A DNA stretch of 64,000 nucleotides from Bacteroidota bacterium (GCA_013697245.1 JACCXH010000049.1:186001-250000); one strand, 5' to 3'; positions 36,536-46,268 are shown, counted from the first letter of the stretch. Made by a program: numbers and translations. The notes: a model not told the origin generated them from the letters alone.

Positions 36536-37480
36536 ATGAAAAATAACCGGATCTGCGAGCTGTTTAACATTGAAAAACCAATTATTCAGGCCGGTATGAT
36601 CTGGTGCAGCGGATGGGAGCTCGCCAGCGCGGTAAGCAATGCAGGCGGCCTTGGACTGATAGGTTCAGGCAGCATGTACCCGGATGTTTTAAGGGCCCAT
36701 ATCCAAAAATGTAAACAAGCTACGGGTAGACCTTTTGGCGTAAATGTGCCACTTTTATATCCCAATATTGAGGAGCATATTAAAATAATTATTGAAGAAG
36801 GTGTTAAAATTGTTTTTACTAGTGCCGGCAACCCTAAAACATGGACCAATCACCTAAAACAACATGGAATAACGGTTGTTCACGTAGTTAGTAATGTAAA
36901 ATTCGCCTTAAAATGCCAGGAAGCAGGCGTTGATGCTATTGTTGCTGAAGGTTTTGAGGCCGGTGGGCACAATGGCAGAGAAGAAACAACCACGATGGTA
37001 TTAATACCCCAAATAAGAAAAGCAGTTACTTTGCCTTTAATATCGGCCGGTGGAATAGGTTATGGAAGCCAGATGGCTGCGGCTTTTGCTCTTGGGGCAG
37101 AAGCAGTGCAGGTTGGAAGCCGTTTTGTAGCTACACCTGAGAGCAGCGCGCATCAAAACTTTAAAGACGCAGTAATTAAAACCAGCGAAGGCGATACCGT
37201 TTTAACTCTAAAACAATTAACACCGGTAAGGTTAATAAAGAACCATTTTTTTAATTTGGTTGAGAACGCAGAAAAAGAAGGTGCTTCTAAAGAAGAACTA
37301 GAGCAATTGTTGGGTCGTGGAAGAGCAAAAAAAGGGATGTTTGAAGGTGACCTTAACGAAGGTGAATTGGAAATTGGGCAGGTAAGCTCCGCCATAAAAG
37401 ATATTAAGCCGGCAGCACAGATTGTAGACGAAATTATGGAAGAGTTTAATATAACAATAAAAAGATTAACTGCTCTTTAA
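36536..37480 (+). CDS. Nitronate monooxygenase / FabK-like flavoprotein
   Basis: This 314-residue TIM-barrel flavin enzyme of the NPD family opens with the substrate-facing EKPIIQAGMIWCSG. The FMN-phosphate loop region is seen as GFEAGGHNGREE, LISAGGIGYGSQMAAAFALG and AVQVGSRF. Nitronate monooxygenase and enoyl-ACP reductase II (FabK) share this fold and cannot be separated with confidence here. It converges on the next gene with only 3 bases between stops. Confidence 0.85.
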   Translation: MKNNRICELFNIEKPIIQAGMIWCSGWELASAVSNAGGLGLIGSGSMYPDVLRAHIQKCKQATGRPFGVNVPLLYPNIEEHIKIIIEEGVKIVFTSAGNPKTWTNHLKQHGITVVHVVSNVKFALKCQEAGVDAIVAEGFEAGGHNGREETTTMVLIPQIRKAVTLPLISAGGIGYGSQMAAAFALGAEAVQVGSRFVATPESSAHQNFKDAVIKTSEGDTVLTLKQLTPVRLIKNHFFNLVENAEKEGASKEELEQLLGRGRAKKGMFEGDLNEGELEIGQVSSAIKDIKPAAQIVDEIMEEFNITIKRLTAL

Positions 37481-37483
37481 ATA

Positions 37484-37906
37484 TTATTTTCCGGCAGCTT
37501 TAGCCTGCATTTCACGTAACCACTTTTCTGCTTCATCCTCATCCTTAAACATTTTTGTAGGCACAGGCGGTTTATGGAAATTTATAAATACACTACCTAT
37601 TAATTTTGCCGAGATAGATTTTACAATAATAGCCTTTGCAATGGCATTTTTATTCACTGCTATAGACGCAGACAGTTCGCGGGCCTCTTTAGAAATATTG
37701 CCATATTTTGGAGTTCTGAAAATAACAACGTGTTCATGATCGCCCAGCAGTTGCTTCTTGGCTGCTTGTACCTGCAAAATATCTTCTACTTCTACCTGGG
37801 AGTTCTCTATAATAATAATTCGTACCAGATAATTATCATATAAGATAACGTCAGATTTAGCGAGAGAAATAACATTCTGCTCAACCATATTGTTTTCTTT
37901 TACCAT
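37484..37906 (-). CDS. Small STAS/SEC14-like protein of unknown role
   Basis: This 140-residue cytoplasmic protein has alternating strands and helices consistent with a STAS/SEC14-like fold (VRIIIIENSQVEVEDILQVQ, then HVVIFRTPKYGNIS). It ends in an acidic-basic helix (FKDEDEAEKWLREMQAKAAG), common in small Bacteroidota proteins of this type. No catalytic residues are recognised. The ATG at 37906 is preferred over the TTG at 37927; an ATG at 37888 is also possible. The family assignment is tentative. Confidence 0.6.
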   Translation of the reverse strand: MVKENNMVEQNVISLAKSDVILYDNYLVRIIIIENSQVEVEDILQVQAAKKQLLGDHEHVVIFRTPKYGNISKEARELSASIAVNKNAIAKAIIVKSISAKLIGSVFINFHKPPVPTKMFKDEDEAEKWLREMQAKAAGK

Positions 37907-38000
37907 CGTATTTAAGCTAATATACAAAATTCTTTACATTTAATAAGCGCTTTTTTGATAAGATATTATGGTTTTATAATTCGTAAATTAGCGGCTTGTT

Positions 38001-39242
38001 ATGATAGAGTTTGAAAAGTTTACACTAGAAAATAATTTAAGGGTTATTGTACATAAAGATAATAGTACCCCATTGGCTTGTTTAAATATCCTGTATGATG
38101 TTGGTGCGCGTGATGAAGACGAGAACAAAACCGGTTTTGCTCATTTGTTTGAGCATTTAATGTTTGGAGGAAGTGTTAACATTCCTAATTACGACGAGCC
38201 ATTGCAAATGGTAGGCGGAGAGAACAACGCCTTTACTACAAATGATCTTACTAATTATTACTGCACAGTTCCTGCAGAGAATATTGAGACCATGTTTTGG
38301 TTAGAAAGCGATCGTATGCTTAGTTTAGCCTTTACCGATAAAAGCTTAGAAGTGCAGCGCAACGTAGTTATTGAAGAGTTTAAGCAACGTTATTTGAACC
38401 AGCCTTATGGCGATGTATGGCTAATATTACGGCCTTTGGTATATGAAAAACACCCTTACAAATGGGCAACCATAGGTAAAGAGATCGCTCATATTGAAAA
38501 TGCTACCATGGATGATGTACGTGGTTTCTTTAAAAAACATTATACGCCAAGCAACGCCATTATGGTAGTGGCAGGTAATGTAGATGTTGAGGAAGTAAAA
38601 CAATTGGCAAAAAAATGGTTCGAGCCAATTCCTGCAGTAAATAAACCGGTTAGAAACTTACCGGTTGAACCAAAACAAACAAAACCAAAACGCCTAACGG
38701 TTGAAAGAGATGTGCCAGCAAGTTCTATCTACAAAGTGTATCACATGTGTGCCAGAACAGATAAGGAATATCACACAGTAGATATTATTTCGGATATTTT
38801 AAGCAGAGGTAACTCATCACGTTTATACAAGACCTTAATAAAAGAAAAACAATTATTCAATGATATAAATGCATACGTTATGGGAGATCTTGATAAAGGT
38901 GTGTTTGTGATCAGTGGAAAAGTGCCTGATCATGTAAAAATGGAAGATGCTGAACAAGCCATTATTGATGAAATTGAAAAATTAAAAACAGAATTGGTTG
39001 GTGAAGTTGAATTACAGAAATGTAAAAATAAAGTAGAGTCGAGCTTAACTTTTAGCGAAACCGATGTGCTGACAAAAGCCACCAATCTTGCCATATCTGA
39101 GCTTTTAGGAAATGCAGAACTAATTAATGAAGAAATTACAAGATACAGTGAAGTTACTGCCGAAAAAATTAAAGATCAGGCCAACATAATTATTAACGAA
39201 AATAATTGCACCACTTTGTATTATTTAGCTAAAAAGAAATGA
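38001..39242 (+). CDS. M16 family zinc metallopeptidase (catalytic subunit)
   Basis: This 413-residue M16 peptidase has the inverted zinc motif HLFEH (His48, Glu51, His52), followed about 75 residues later by the third ligand region NVVIEEFKQRY. The second, non-catalytic half of the fold is also present. It lacks a signal peptide, so it is probably cytoplasmic or inner-face. M16 enzymes of this length work as heterodimers with an inactive partner; the likely partner is at 43941-45224, separated by three unrelated genes. Its stop overlaps the HD-CoaD start by 4 bases (ATGA). Confidence 0.93.
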   Translation: MIEFEKFTLENNLRVIVHKDNSTPLACLNILYDVGARDEDENKTGFAHLFEHLMFGGSVNIPNYDEPLQMVGGENNAFTTNDLTNYYCTVPAENIETMFWLESDRMLSLAFTDKSLEVQRNVVIEEFKQRYLNQPYGDVWLILRPLVYEKHPYKWATIGKEIAHIENATMDDVRGFFKKHYTPSNAIMVVAGNVDVEEVKQLAKKWFEPIPAVNKPVRNLPVEPKQTKPKRLTVERDVPASSIYKVYHMCARTDKEYHTVDIISDILSRGNSSRLYKTLIKEKQLFNDINAYVMGDLDKGVFVISGKVPDHVKMEDAEQAIIDEIEKLKTELVGEVELQKCKNKVESSLTFSETDVLTKATNLAISELLGNAELINEEITRYSEVTAEKIKDQANIIINENNCTTLYYLAKKK

Positions 39243-40192
39243 TCGATAAGAAATATATCTTAGAGCGTTTGCAAAAACTGGGCCTTTCCGATTCTGTTTT
39301 AAACCGTTATGAAGAACATCAACGTTTTTATCACACGACTTCTCATCTAATAGATCTGCTTGATCAATTATCTCAGATCAGCGATCCGGATGATGAATTG
39401 TTTCTTGCCGCAGTATTTCATGATGCAGTTTATGATCCGCAAGCTGGCGATAACGAAGAACGATCGGCCAATTTATTTTTACAGGAAGCGAAAGATACAA
39501 AGCTTACAAAAGAGCAAAAAAATAGTATCCACCAAATGATCCTGGATACAAAAACACATAAATCCTCAAATAGCAAATCGCAACTATTAATTAAAGCTGA
39601 TCTTAATATTTTAGAACAACCTCTTGATAAATTAATTGAATACGAACACCAGATCTTTAAAGAATACCAGTTTGTAGATTACAAAACCTATCTTCCAAAA
39701 CGAATTGAAGTATTACAAAGTTTAAATACAAAAGGCAACTTAAATGCTTTGATCGATTACGTAAAATACCGCAAACCCTTAATTGGACTTTTTTGCGGAA
39801 GTTTTAATCCTTTTCATAAAGGGCACTATAATGTTTTGCAAAAGGCCGAACGTATATTTGATAAAGTAATTATTTCATTCGGTAAAAACCCGGATAAAAA
39901 AGACAGAACATGGGATGTACCCAAGTCTATTAAGAATCGTCAATTAACTGAATACAATGGCTTACTTACAGATCATGTTGAGTCGTATGGCTACGATGTA
40001 GTAGTGATAAGAGGTTTACGTAACTCTACCGATTTTCAATACGAACAAAATCAATATCGTTATATACAAGAGTTAATGCCACAAATAAAGATCATTAATA
40101 TTTTTTGCGATAAAGAATTTGAGCATATTAGCTCTTCAGGCATAAGAACCTTAGAAAAATACAACAAACATCAATCTTATTTATTGGATTAA
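39239..40192 (+). CDS. HD-domain hydrolase fused to CoaD-like nucleotidyltransferase
   Basis: This 317-residue protein has two domains. Residues 1-170 resemble predicted HD-superfamily phosphohydrolases, with YHTTSHL and FHDAVYD (His61, Asp62). Residues 180-315 match pantetheine-phosphate adenylyltransferase: GLFCGSFNPFHKGH (His193 and His196 of the (T/H)xGH motif), VVIRGLRNSTDFQYE and ISSSGIR. CoaD makes dephospho-CoA, and CoaE in this window completes CoA. A fused HD domain is not part of ordinary CoaD (about 160 residues). The enzyme could be the cell's CoaD with an added phosphohydrolase, or a paralogue. It overlaps the upstream M16 gene by 4 bases. Confidence 0.85.
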   Translation: MIDKKYILERLQKLGLSDSVLNRYEEHQRFYHTTSHLIDLLDQLSQISDPDDELFLAAVFHDAVYDPQAGDNEERSANLFLQEAKDTKLTKEQKNSIHQMILDTKTHKSSNSKSQLLIKADLNILEQPLDKLIEYEHQIFKEYQFVDYKTYLPKRIEVLQSLNTKGNLNALIDYVKYRKPLIGLFCGSFNPFHKGHYNVLQKAERIFDKVIISFGKNPDKKDRTWDVPKSIKNRQLTEYNGLLTDHVESYGYDVVVIRGLRNSTDFQYEQNQYRYIQELMPQIKIINIFCDKEFEHISSSGIRTLEKYNKHQSYLLD

Positions 40193-40195
40193 TAA

Positions 40196-42067
40196 ATGAG
40201 TAGTTTTTTGGAAAAATATTTTATAAAGCTGTATTTGATCATTTGTTTTTTGGTTTTTATTGTAATTTGTTTAAGGGCATTTTTTATTCCATTTAGTCAT
40301 GATGAATCGTTAACTTTTTTCTTTTATATACAAAACAGTGATTATTTACCTTACCTGTCCCATGTGTATACAAATAACCATGTGCTAAACAGCGCCCTTG
40401 CAAATGTATGTTTTAAAATTGCCGGTTCGCATAGTTTTGTTTTAAGATTACCAAACATATTATCTTTTGTGATTTTATGTTATGCGGTTTTTAAATATTT
40501 CAGATATTTAAAGAGTGTATGGTCGAAAATTCTTTTAACAACATTTTTTATTTTAACATTCAATTTCTTGGATTTTTTTGAATTATGCCGGGGTTATGGT
40601 ATTTCTATTGGTTTCATGCTCTTAGGGTTGGTTTATCTGCAGGATTATTTCGGTGAAAAAAAAATTCGAACTTTAACTTTGTCATCAATATGCTGGCAAT
40701 TAGCAGTAGGTGCTAATCTTATATTAGTTATTACTTTTGCATTAATATTATTATTCATTTTTATCTTTCAACTTAAAAATAAATTATTTTTTTCTATTAA
40801 AAATTTTTTATTACTGACTGTTAATTATTTGCTATTATTTTTCTGGATTAAATTCTCTTTCTTTTATCGCGATCACGGATCTTTAGATAGCGGTATTGGA
40901 GACGATTATTGGCAGGTTTCATTTAAATCATTAATGGTGCTTATCTATGGAACAGATTATATTTGGATGCAGGGTTTGCTTGTTTGTGTATTTTTAGTTA
41001 TTTTATTATTTTCCATATTTAATTTTTTTAGATCTCGTTTTTGGTTCGACACAATATTTAAACCACAATTCTTTTATTTAATTATATTTTCGAGCCTGAT
41101 TATTATTTTCTATTTACAAAAAAAAATATTAAACGTTAATTATCCCGAGGATAGAACAGGTTTGTTTTTCTATCTACTATTCGCACTGCAAGTTGTTTTT
41201 TTCTTTGATTTTTTTTTAAAAAAAATATTGCCCACAATTTCTATTACTTTTATTTCTGCAAGCATCATTTATTTTATTATTTCTTTTAATGTAACAAATT
41301 TTTCATATTGGTTCTATCATGTCATTCCTAAAAAAATATATTCTCATTTGGAAAATGAATATAAAAAAGATCCTCGCTTATTTACCATTGGTGGGATTTC
41401 TTATCGCGAAATGAACTATGCATTTATGAATTACAGAGCCAAATCCCATCTTAATCTTATGAATACTTCAGAGGCTATGCAAATGAATTGTGATTATTAT
41501 TTTGCATCAAAGGAAGAAAAACCTTATTATAATTTTTTTTATGACGAAATAGACTACGATGAAATATATGATAGAGTATTATTAAAAAGAAAACAAAAAA
41601 TTGAAAGAATAGAAAAAATTCAATTTTCTATTGCTTCGAGAGAATTTAAGGGAAACAATGAATGGTTTGAGTTCATCCGGTTTAATGATAAGGAATTAAA
41701 TACTAGAAGTTGTATTGAAGCAGACCTGAAAGTTAATTTTAAAAATGTGCCAAAACCATTTAAAGCATGGTTGGTTCTACAAATAAATGATGTCGAAAAT
41801 AATATTTTGTATTATAAAAAAATACCTTTTAATTGGATTGGTGATGACTTAAATGGGCATTCACATCATTTTAAGTTAACAAGTGGGCCACTCTCCGAAA
41901 AATTTGCGAATGCGAATGTTCATATTTGGAATGTAGATAAAGAAGAAGTTGAATTTAGTATAAGTGATTTAAAAATTTATGAACTTAAAGCGCCAGGAAT
42001 AAACATGGTCATTCCAAAAGAATATTATTCATTAATTAGAGATATAACGAAAAAAAGGTTATTTTAA
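40196..42067 (+). CDS. GT-C-like membrane glycosyltransferase, tandem copy 1
   Basis: This 623-residue protein has about eleven hydrophobic segments in the first 400 residues and a soluble C-terminal domain (about 430-620). An acidic loop after the first helix (PFSHDESLTFFFY) is positioned like the Asp/Glu motif of GT-C enzymes, which take sugars from polyprenyl-phosphate donors. NNHVLNSAL and FFELCRGYG are conserved with the next gene, a paralogue of exactly the same length. Substrates are unknown. Its stop abuts the next ATG. Confidence 0.72.
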   Translation: MSSFLEKYFIKLYLIICFLVFIVICLRAFFIPFSHDESLTFFFYIQNSDYLPYLSHVYTNNHVLNSALANVCFKIAGSHSFVLRLPNILSFVILCYAVFKYFRYLKSVWSKILLTTFFILTFNFLDFFELCRGYGISIGFMLLGLVYLQDYFGEKKIRTLTLSSICWQLAVGANLILVITFALILLFIFIFQLKNKLFFSIKNFLLLTVNYLLLFFWIKFSFFYRDHGSLDSGIGDDYWQVSFKSLMVLIYGTDYIWMQGLLVCVFLVILLFSIFNFFRSRFWFDTIFKPQFFYLIIFSSLIIIFYLQKKILNVNYPEDRTGLFFYLLFALQVVFFFDFFLKKILPTISITFISASIIYFIISFNVTNFSYWFYHVIPKKIYSHLENEYKKDPRLFTIGGISYREMNYAFMNYRAKSHLNLMNTSEAMQMNCDYYFASKEEKPYYNFFYDEIDYDEIYDRVLLKRKQKIERIEKIQFSIASREFKGNNEWFEFIRFNDKELNTRSCIEADLKVNFKNVPKPFKAWLVLQINDVENNILYYKKIPFNWIGDDLNGHSHHFKLTSGPLSEKFANANVHIWNVDKEEVEFSISDLKIYELKAPGINMVIPKEYYSLIRDITKKRLF

Positions 42068-43939
42068 ATGAAATTTATTTCCGGATTTTTTTTTAATAGA
42101 TTTTACTGCCTTCTATGTTCAATTATTTTTGTAATTGTTGCATTAAGAGCTTTTTTTATACCGTTTAGCCATGACGAGGCAGCCACTTTTTTCTTTTATG
42201 TTCAAAGTGATAATTACTTACCATACAGCGCACATATTTATACTAATAATCATGTGCTAAATAGTGCGCTTACCAATATTTGTTATCATATTTTAGGTTC
42301 ACATCGTTTTGTTTTAAGAATACCTAACCTTATCGCATTTTTAATAATGTGTTATGGTATTTATAGGTTCTTCAGGCATTTAAAAACTATTTCTTCCAAA
42401 CTAATTTTAATTGCTTTCTTTTTACTCACTTTTAATTTTCTCGACTTTTTTGAGCTTTGCCGGGGTTATGGATTGTCTTTTGGCTTTATGACGCTTGGAC
42501 TTTCTTATTTAATGGATTATTTTTTAAAGAAAGACTTTAGTTATATTTTATTGTTTTCGCTTTGTTGGCAATTAGCCCTGGCAGCAAATTTGATATTAGT
42601 GGTTTGCTTAACTATTTTACTTTTTTATGTGCTTGTTTTTCAAATTCGTTACAAGTTATTTTTAAACATCAAAAATATCCTGTTGCAGGCAATAAATATT
42701 TTCTTATTAATTTTCTGGATCAAATTCTCTTTCTTTTATAAAGAGCAGGGCGTGCTCGATTATGGCGTTGGCACTAATTACTGGGCGGTAACATTTAAAA
42801 CATTGATCTTATTTTTGTTTGATACCGATCAGCTATGGATCCAAATTATTAGCCTTACTGCTTTTGCATTTATCTTTATTTTATCCCTCATTTCCTTTTT
42901 AAACAAACCCTTCTCTGTATTTAATGTTTTTAAAAAAGATTTGTTTTTTCCGGTGATATTAATTACTTGTTTACTTGCATTTTATTTTCAAAAAAAAATA
43001 TTGAATGTCAATTACCCTGAAGATAGAACAGGATTGTTCTTTTATTTGTTCTTTGTTTTAAGCTTTGCTTTTTTACTGGACGGTTTGCCTAAAGTACCAG
43101 CACTTGCAATTGCCTGCAGCATTTTAACAGCCTCTTGCATTTATTTTTTTAGGAGTATAAATCTTACGGATTACACTTCTTTGTATTATCATACCATGCC
43201 TAAAGCAGTTTTTGATAAACTGACAGATGAGTATAAAAAAACCAAACAGATCTTTACCATTGGTGGTCACCGTGTGCGTGAAATGAACTATGCCTTCCTC
43301 AATTACCGTGGCGGAGCTATATTAAATCATATGGATGATGCCGAACAAATGATCATGAATTGTGATTTTTATTTTGCCATGAAACGTGAGAAACCTTATT
43401 ATGAGAGATTTTATGATGAGATAGCTGAAGATAAGACATGGGACAGGGTACTTTTAAAACGAAAAGAAAAAATAAATAAAACCCAATTAATTGCGCTTCC
43501 CGATGTTCCAAAAAATTACAGCGGTAATAAAGAATATTTTGAATTCCTGAGGTTTGATAATAAATTGGTAAATTCGGCTAATTGCCTTGAGGCTGAAGTG
43601 GCTATAAAGTTCAATAAAATGCCTCAACCTTTTAATGGCGAATTAGTTTTTAATATCGTTAACGAAAAAAACGAAATGGTCTATTTTAAACGCGTACCTT
43701 TAAACTGGTTAGCAGACAATTTAAGCGGCGAAACAAAATATTTTAAATTAACCACAGGCCTTACACCTAAAAATGGTTTTACGGCTGTGGTATTTATCTG
43801 GAATATTGATAAACAAGAAGTGGATTTTACTTTAAAAGATCTTAAGATACACGAACTAAATGGTAGAGGCGTCAATTTTTCAATCCCTGCAAACTTTTAT
43901 CCTTTAATTGAAACAATAACTAAACAATCTCTTTTATAA
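42068..43939 (+). CDS. GT-C-like membrane glycosyltransferase, tandem copy 2
   Basis: This second 623-residue copy is clearly homologous to the preceding gene throughout its length (for example PFSHDEAATFFFY, TNNHVLNSALTNI, LNVNYPEDRTGLFFYL). It keeps the same membrane topology and C-terminal soluble domain. The pair arose by tandem duplication, and divergence is spread evenly along the chain. Both copies keep the acidic loop, so both may be active, perhaps on different sugars. It starts directly after the stop of copy 1 and ends 1 base before the second M16 gene. Confidence 0.72.
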   Translation: MKFISGFFFNRFYCLLCSIIFVIVALRAFFIPFSHDEAATFFFYVQSDNYLPYSAHIYTNNHVLNSALTNICYHILGSHRFVLRIPNLIAFLIMCYGIYRFFRHLKTISSKLILIAFFLLTFNFLDFFELCRGYGLSFGFMTLGLSYLMDYFLKKDFSYILLFSLCWQLALAANLILVVCLTILLFYVLVFQIRYKLFLNIKNILLQAINIFLLIFWIKFSFFYKEQGVLDYGVGTNYWAVTFKTLILFLFDTDQLWIQIISLTAFAFIFILSLISFLNKPFSVFNVFKKDLFFPVILITCLLAFYFQKKILNVNYPEDRTGLFFYLFFVLSFAFLLDGLPKVPALAIACSILTASCIYFFRSINLTDYTSLYYHTMPKAVFDKLTDEYKKTKQIFTIGGHRVREMNYAFLNYRGGAILNHMDDAEQMIMNCDFYFAMKREKPYYERFYDEIAEDKTWDRVLLKRKEKINKTQLIALPDVPKNYSGNKEYFEFLRFDNKLVNSANCLEAEVAIKFNKMPQPFNGELVFNIVNEKNEMVYFKRVPLNWLADNLSGETKYFKLTTGLTPKNGFTAVVFIWNIDKQEVDFTLKDLKIHELNGRGVNFSIPANFYPLIETITKQSLL

Positions 43940-43940
43940 T

Positions 43941-45224
43941 ATGCTAAACAGATCAGAAGCCCCGGCCTTTAAAACCATCGATAAGATTGATATTATTAAA
44001 GCTGCAAAACAAAAATTAAATAATGGTATAGATTTTTTTTCTATAAACGCCGGCAGTCAGGAAATAACAAAGATCGAATTTGTATTTAAAGCAGGTATGT
44101 ATTACCAACCCGCGTCGTTAATAGCTTCGAATTCAAATACGCTGATAGAAAGCGGTACTAAATCGTTTACCGCTAACCAAATTAGCGATGGTGTTGATTT
44201 TTTTGGCTCATTCTTAGAATTAGAAGTCGGACAGGATTTTGCAACCGTTACGTTATATTCCTTAAACAAATACCTAGATAAAAGTTTAAAATTTGTGGAG
44301 GAAATATTAAAATGCCCAACTTTTCCGGATGATGAATTTAAGATCCACGTCACTAATAAAAAACAAAAGCATCTTATCAATTCACAAAAAGTTGATATTA
44401 TTGCTCGCCGCGAATTTTCTGAATTGATCTTCGGAAAAACTCATCCGTATGGCTTACAGGTTAAAGACAGTGATTTTGACAGGGTAAGTGTTGAAGAAAT
44501 CAAAACTTTTTTTAATGAACATTACAATTCGGCGAACTGCACGATTATTGCCTCGGGCCATCTTCCCAATAATATTAGTAATGTATTGAACGGCTTTTTT
44601 GGCAACGCAGCCTGGGGAACTAATAAGGAAAATGTTTCCAAGAAGATAATTGCACCTGATCCTTCTAAACAACAAAAGCATTTTATTGAAAGACCGGATG
44701 CTATTCAATCATCTATAAAAGTTGGGCGTTTGTTATTTAACAAGACAGATCCCGATTATTTTAAATTTCAGGTTTTAAATACCATTTTAGGAGGTTATTT
44801 TGGTTCTCGTTTAATGGCTAACATCCGCGAAGATAAAGGCTATACTTATGGTATTGGCAGCGGGTTGGCCTCATTTGTAAATGGCGGTTATTTTGCTATT
44901 TCTACTGAGGTGGGCGCCGATGTTACTAAACAAACTTTAGAAGAGATTTATAAAGAACTGGCTCTTTTACGAAAAGATCTTGTTTCTGATAATGAGTTAG
45001 AAACCGTTAGGAATTATATACTTGGCCATTTTTTAAGAAGTGTAGATGGACCATTTTCTTTAGCCGATAAGTTTAAAGGTATTTGGGAATTTGGTTTGGA
45101 TTATTCTTATTTTGATAATTATTTTGCAGCTGTAAAAACCGTAACACCAAAGGAATTGCGCGATCTTGCCAATAAATACCTCAAAGAAGAAGACCTAATT
45201 GAATGTGTGGTTGGCAAAATGTAA
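43941..45224 (+). CDS. M16 family peptidase, non-catalytic subunit
   Basis: This 427-residue M16-fold protein does not contain HxxEH: at the expected position the sequence is SNTLIESGTKS. It keeps the rest of the fold, including GGYFGSRLMANIREDKGYTY, the R/Y motif of the inactive partner. Heterodimeric M16 peptidases need such a subunit for substrate binding. The catalytic subunit is at 38001-39242. Between the two lie HD-CoaD and the two GT-C-like genes, all on the same strand with tight junctions, so all five genes probably share one transcript. Confidence 0.92.
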   Translation: MLNRSEAPAFKTIDKIDIIKAAKQKLNNGIDFFSINAGSQEITKIEFVFKAGMYYQPASLIASNSNTLIESGTKSFTANQISDGVDFFGSFLELEVGQDFATVTLYSLNKYLDKSLKFVEEILKCPTFPDDEFKIHVTNKKQKHLINSQKVDIIARREFSELIFGKTHPYGLQVKDSDFDRVSVEEIKTFFNEHYNSANCTIIASGHLPNNISNVLNGFFGNAAWGTNKENVSKKIIAPDPSKQQKHFIERPDAIQSSIKVGRLLFNKTDPDYFKFQVLNTILGGYFGSRLMANIREDKGYTYGIGSGLASFVNGGYFAISTEVGADVTKQTLEEIYKELALLRKDLVSDNELETVRNYILGHFLRSVDGPFSLADKFKGIWEFGLDYSYFDNYFAAVKTVTPKELRDLANKYLKEEDLIECVVGKM

Positions 45225-45284
45225 CCGAAACAGCTATTAAACTTAATTTTTTATTCTTATTTTTGAACCTATTACAATTAAGCT

Positions 45285-46268
45285 ATGAGAGTTATAGAAT
45301 TTAGAGAAGCCTTAAGAGAAGCCATGTCGGAAGAAATGCGACGTGATGATAAAATATTTTTAATGGGTGAAGAAGTTGCCGAATATAACGGTGCTTACAA
45401 AGTTAGTAAAGGCATGTTAGCTGAATTTGGCGAGAAACGTGTGATTGATACACCTATTGCTGAGCTAGGTTTTGCAGGTATAGCTGTGGGTGCGGCATCT
45501 AACGGTTTGCGCCCAATAGTTGAATTTATGACCTTTAATTTTAGTCTTGTTGCTATTGATCAGATCATAAACAGTGCGGCTAAAATGTATAGTATGAGTG
45601 GCGGCCAATATAATGTGCCTATCGTTTTTCGTGGCCCAACAGCCAGTGCGGGTATGTTAAGCTCGCAGCACTCACAAGCCTTTGAAAATTGGTTTGCGAA
45701 TTGCCCCGGTTTAAAAGTTGTGGTGCCAAGCAATCCATACGATGCTAAAGGTTTATTAAAAAGTGCCATTCGCGATAATGACCCTGTGATTTTTATGGAG
45801 AGCGAGCAAATGTATGGTGATAAAGGAGAAGTGCCTGAAGAAGAATACATCATCCCAATTGGCCTTGCTGATATTAAAAGAGCAGGAACAGATGTAACCA
45901 TTGTTTCTTTTGGTAAGATCATAAAAGTGGCTTATGCTGCTGCAAAAGAATTAGAAGCTGAAGGAATAAGTGTTGAGATCGTTGATCTCAGATCAGTTAG
46001 GCCAATTGATTACGCAACGGTTATAGAATCCGTTAAAAAAACAAACCGCTTGGTTGTTCTTGAAGAAGCGTGGCCATTGGCAAGCATCTCCAGCGAAATA
46101 GCTTTTAAAGTACAAAAAGATGCATTTGATTATTTAGATGCACCTATCTTAAGAATTACAACTGCAGATACACCTTTACCATATGCACCAACTTTAATTG
46201 AAGCAAGTTTACCCAACGTTGCAAAAGTTATTAAAGCTGTAAAGGAAGTTATGTACGTAGATAAATAA
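45285..46268 (+). CDS. pdhB: Pyruvate dehydrogenase E1 component, beta subunit
   Basis: This 327-residue protein is the beta chain of the thiamine-diphosphate-dependent 2-oxoacid dehydrogenase E1. The N-terminal MRVIEFREALREAMSEEM and GEEVAEYNGAYKVSKG, the central QHSQAFENWFANCPGLKVV, and the C-terminal transketolase domain (VDLRSVRPIDY) are standard. It forms a heterotetramer with PdhA, which is not in this window. A TATTTTTG box lies at 45258-45265, about 20 bases before the start, but no clear -33 box goes with it. Branched-chain 2-oxoacid E1 beta is less likely. Confidence 0.93.
   Translation: MRVIEFREALREAMSEEMRRDDKIFLMGEEVAEYNGAYKVSKGMLAEFGEKRVIDTPIAELGFAGIAVGAASNGLRPIVEFMTFNFSLVAIDQIINSAAKMYSMSGGQYNVPIVFRGPTASAGMLSSQHSQAFENWFANCPGLKVVVPSNPYDAKGLLKSAIRDNDPVIFMESEQMYGDKGEVPEEEYIIPIGLADIKRAGTDVTIVSFGKIIKVAYAAAKELEAEGISVEIVDLRSVRPIDYATVIESVKKTNRLVVLEEAWPLASISSEIAFKVQKDAFDYLDAPILRITTADTPLPYAPTLIEASLPNVAKVIKAVKEVMYVDK

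Noticed and set aside
40196-43939. The tandem 623-residue genes as an assembly duplication
   Set aside because: The two copies differ throughout in both DNA and protein sequence, so they are real diverged paralogues.
43941-45224. Second M16 gene as a damaged peptidase
   Set aside because: Lack of HxxEH is normal for the inactive partner subunit; the rest of the fold is intact.
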